Positions 34,384 through 35,843 of a DNA stretch of 35,843 nucleotides are shown in pieces (position 1 is the stretch's first letter; each line of letters opens with the position of its first letter). The stretch is from an uncultured Bacteroidia bacterium (GTDB taxonomy: Bacteria > Bacteroidota > Bacteroidia > Bacteroidales > Prolixibacteraceae), in assembly GCA_903923905.1 (NCBI GenBank), contig CAIXZH010000002.1, positions 1-35,843 on the forward strand, read 5' to 3'. The notes beneath the pieces were generated by a model. The model did no database searches. It was not told the DNA's origin and worked only from the letters and a program-made list of their open reading frames with translations. A program made the translations under genes and the position numbers.

Positions 34384-35628
34384 ATGCAACACATTATCAC
34401 GAAGGCCGATAAAACGCTAATTGGGGAAATTACTCTTCCTTCCTCCAAAAGTATTAGCAACAGAATTTTGATTATCAATGCGTTAAGCTATTCGCCTTTT
34501 GAAATTGATAATCTTTCGGACAGTGATGACACCATAGTTCTGGAGAAAGTACTGAATTCCAATACCAACCATTTCGATATTGGCCACGCCGGAACGGCCA
34601 TGCGGTTTCTTACCGCATTCCTTTCAAAAATTGCCGGGGAATGGACGCTGACCGGTTCAGAACGGATGCAGCAGCGCCCCATTGGTATTCTGGTAGATGC
34701 CTTACGGAAATTAGGAGCTTCAATTGAATACACCGAAAAGGAAGGATTTCCACCGTTGCGTATTCTTGGAACTTCACTCAAGGGTGGAATCATTGAACTC
34801 GATGGAAGCATAAGTAGTCAGTATATCTCAGCATTACTGATGATTGCGCCAACCATCCTGGGAGGAATGACGTTGAGATTATTAAATCAACTGACTTCAA
34901 AACCCTATATCGATCTTACCCTTCAGTTAATGAAGCAATTTGGCATTCAACATACCTGGAATGGGAACGAGATCAGAATAAATGAACAACGCTATCAACC
35001 CCTGAAATTTTCGGTTGAAGCTGATTGGTCGGGCGCTTCCTATTGGTATGCAATGGCTGCTCTCTCAGATCAATGTAATCTGTTGCTAAAAGGGCTCCGC
35101 TTGCAAAGTCTTCAGGGAGATTCATATCAGTCTGAATGGTTCAACAGCTATTTTGGCATTCAATCGTTACAGGAGGGGAATCATGTCCGACTGACCAAAA
35201 TAAATATTTCTGAGCCCAAAATAGTAGATCTGGATTTTATCGAAAATCCGGATATAGCACAAACCTTTGCAGTTCTGGCCGTTTGTAAGAAAATTCCGTT
35301 CCATTTTAAAGGGCTATTGACTTTAAAAATAAAAGAAACTGACCGTATATTAGCCTTAAAGGATGAACTTTCAAAATTTGGGGTTACTCTGACAGAACCA
35401 GCAAAGGGTGAGCTGGCATGGGATGGTGCTTTTGACCAGGATACGGCCACCAATACTCCGACTATCAAAACCTATCACGACCACAGGATGGCACTGGCTT
35501 TTGCTCCTGCAGCAATGACCAATTCCCAAATAATCATTGATGATCCGCTGGTAATTACAAAATCGTATCCCCAATATTGGGAAGATCTGAAGAAGGTTGG
35601 TTTTATAATCCGGGAAAGTAATATTTAG
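34384..35628 (+). CDS. aroA: 3-phosphoshikimate 1-carboxyvinyltransferase (EPSP synthase)
   Basis: AroA adds enolpyruvate from PEP to shikimate-3-phosphate. The 414-residue protein has the family motifs: PSSKSISNR at 19-27, GHAGTAMRFLT at 67-77 (GNAGT in most members), ERMQQRPI at 93-100, the catalytic Asp290 in ENPDIAQTF, KETDR at 317-321, and HDHRMALAF near the end. It is translated from the aroB-aroA transcript. The aroA stop is 94 bp upstream of the IS110-type transposase start. Confidence 0.96.
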   Translation: MQHIITKADKTLIGEITLPSSKSISNRILIINALSYSPFEIDNLSDSDDTIVLEKVLNSNTNHFDIGHAGTAMRFLTAFLSKIAGEWTLTGSERMQQRPIGILVDALRKLGASIEYTEKEGFPPLRILGTSLKGGIIELDGSISSQYISALLMIAPTILGGMTLRLLNQLTSKPYIDLTLQLMKQFGIQHTWNGNEIRINEQRYQPLKFSVEADWSGASYWYAMAALSDQCNLLLKGLRLQSLQGDSYQSEWFNSYFGIQSLQEGNHVRLTKINISEPKIVDLDFIENPDIAQTFAVLAVCKKIPFHFKGLLTLKIKETDRILALKDELSKFGVTLTEPAKGELAWDGAFDQDTATNTPTIKTYHDHRMALAFAPAAMTNSQIIIDDPLVITKSYPQYWEDLKKVGFIIRESNI

Positions 35629-35674
35629 TCCCTATGTTTGAAAAATAAATAGAATAGCATAAGCCAATGAGCGT

Positions 35675-35682
35675 TATTTTTG
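35675..35682 (+). promoter_or_regulatory. Candidate -7 box upstream of the IS110-type gene
   Basis: TATTTTTG fits TAnnTTTG, 40 bp before the transposase ATG. No -33 element is seen at the right distance. It may belong to the insertion sequence's own promoter. Confidence 0.3.
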
Positions 35683-35722
35683 AAGGTGTATTAAATCTTT
35701 AACTAATAAAACTCAAAAGCTT

Positions 35723-35843
35723 ATGCCGATACAAATTAACAACTTAAATTTTGAAGGTCAAAACATCTACGCTGGTTTTGATTCACATCTGAAAAGCTGG
35801 AAAGTGAAGTTCGAGGCTTCGAAGTCGGAAGAACTGAAGAAGG
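35723..35843 (+). mobile_element. IS110-family transposase, 5' part (runs off the window)
   Basis: The first 40 codons are visible. NIYAGFDSHLKSWKVKF matches the N-terminal strand of IS110-type DEDD transposases (usual form YVGIDVHKKxW). Asp20 would be the first catalytic acidic residue. The ATG at 35723 is the only sensible start. In IS110 elements the short non-coding region before the gene can encode the bridge RNA that selects target and donor DNA. Here only 94 bp separate aroA from the gene, so the left end must lie in or near 35629-35722. An 8-bp inverted repeat, GCATAAGC (35657-35664) and GCTTATGC (35719-35726), brackets that region and overlaps the start codon. Confidence 0.75.

Noticed and set aside
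33301-35628. aroB-aroA as an unusual gene pair
   Set aside because: Both are intact, adjacent steps of one pathway, and nothing in the sequence departs from the norm.

Overview
The window looks like chromosome of a member of the Bacteroidota, most likely Bacteroidales or Marinilabiliales. The grounds are gene content and order: lptE, a TPR gene and secG next to a sigma-54 activator; a panC gene facing a lone GT5 domain; a GH13_8-type branching enzyme. Several genes also carry a TAnnTTTG promoter box, and Shine-Dalgarno sequences are scarce. Most genes are housekeeping and look intact. I saw no rRNA, tRNA, CRISPR array or prophage.

Layout. 1-490: a non-coding array of about 50-bp tandem repeats, each with a small hairpin. 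551-3172 (minus): panC, panD, radA. 3316-6369 (plus): a GT5 N-domain protein, an Ig-like lipoprotein and a small helical protein, closed by a perfect 17-bp terminator hairpin. 6424-8079 (minus): mntP and an ExbB/ExbD pair. 8548-10245 (plus): a carboxyltransferase subunit without a biotin domain. 10554-12509 (minus): groES-groEL. 12871-15835 (minus): sigma-54 activator, lptE, TPR protein, secG. 16014-16778 (plus): kdsB. 17044-17739: a Fic gene whose catalytic core is missing through an in-frame deletion. 17923-20867: glgB overlapping a PfkB-type sugar kinase. 20938-21132: a CDGSH protein. 21323-24091 (minus): a soluble four-PAS hybrid histidine kinase. 24428-26626 (minus): a B12-type radical SAM protein with an unusual CX4CX2C motif. 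26790-32732 (plus): the AmmeMemoRadiSam locus. 32798-33244 (minus): a small membrane protein. 33301-35628 (plus): aroB-aroA. 35723 to the end: the start of an IS110-type transposase.

The region most worth pursuing is 24.4-32.7 kb. An exported MEMO1-AMMECR1 fusion, a polytopic membrane protein with a spermidine-synthase-like domain and heme-type histidines, and a radical SAM enzyme with a Tat-like leader lie on one strand. A divergent second radical SAM gene lies next to them. AmmeMemoRadiSam is a known gene association of unknown function. What stands out here is that all three core components appear to be outside the cytoplasm or in the membrane, and that the membrane protein could link them by electron or substrate transfer. 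A four-helix-bundle gene with complementary low-complexity flanks has been inserted in the middle of the locus.
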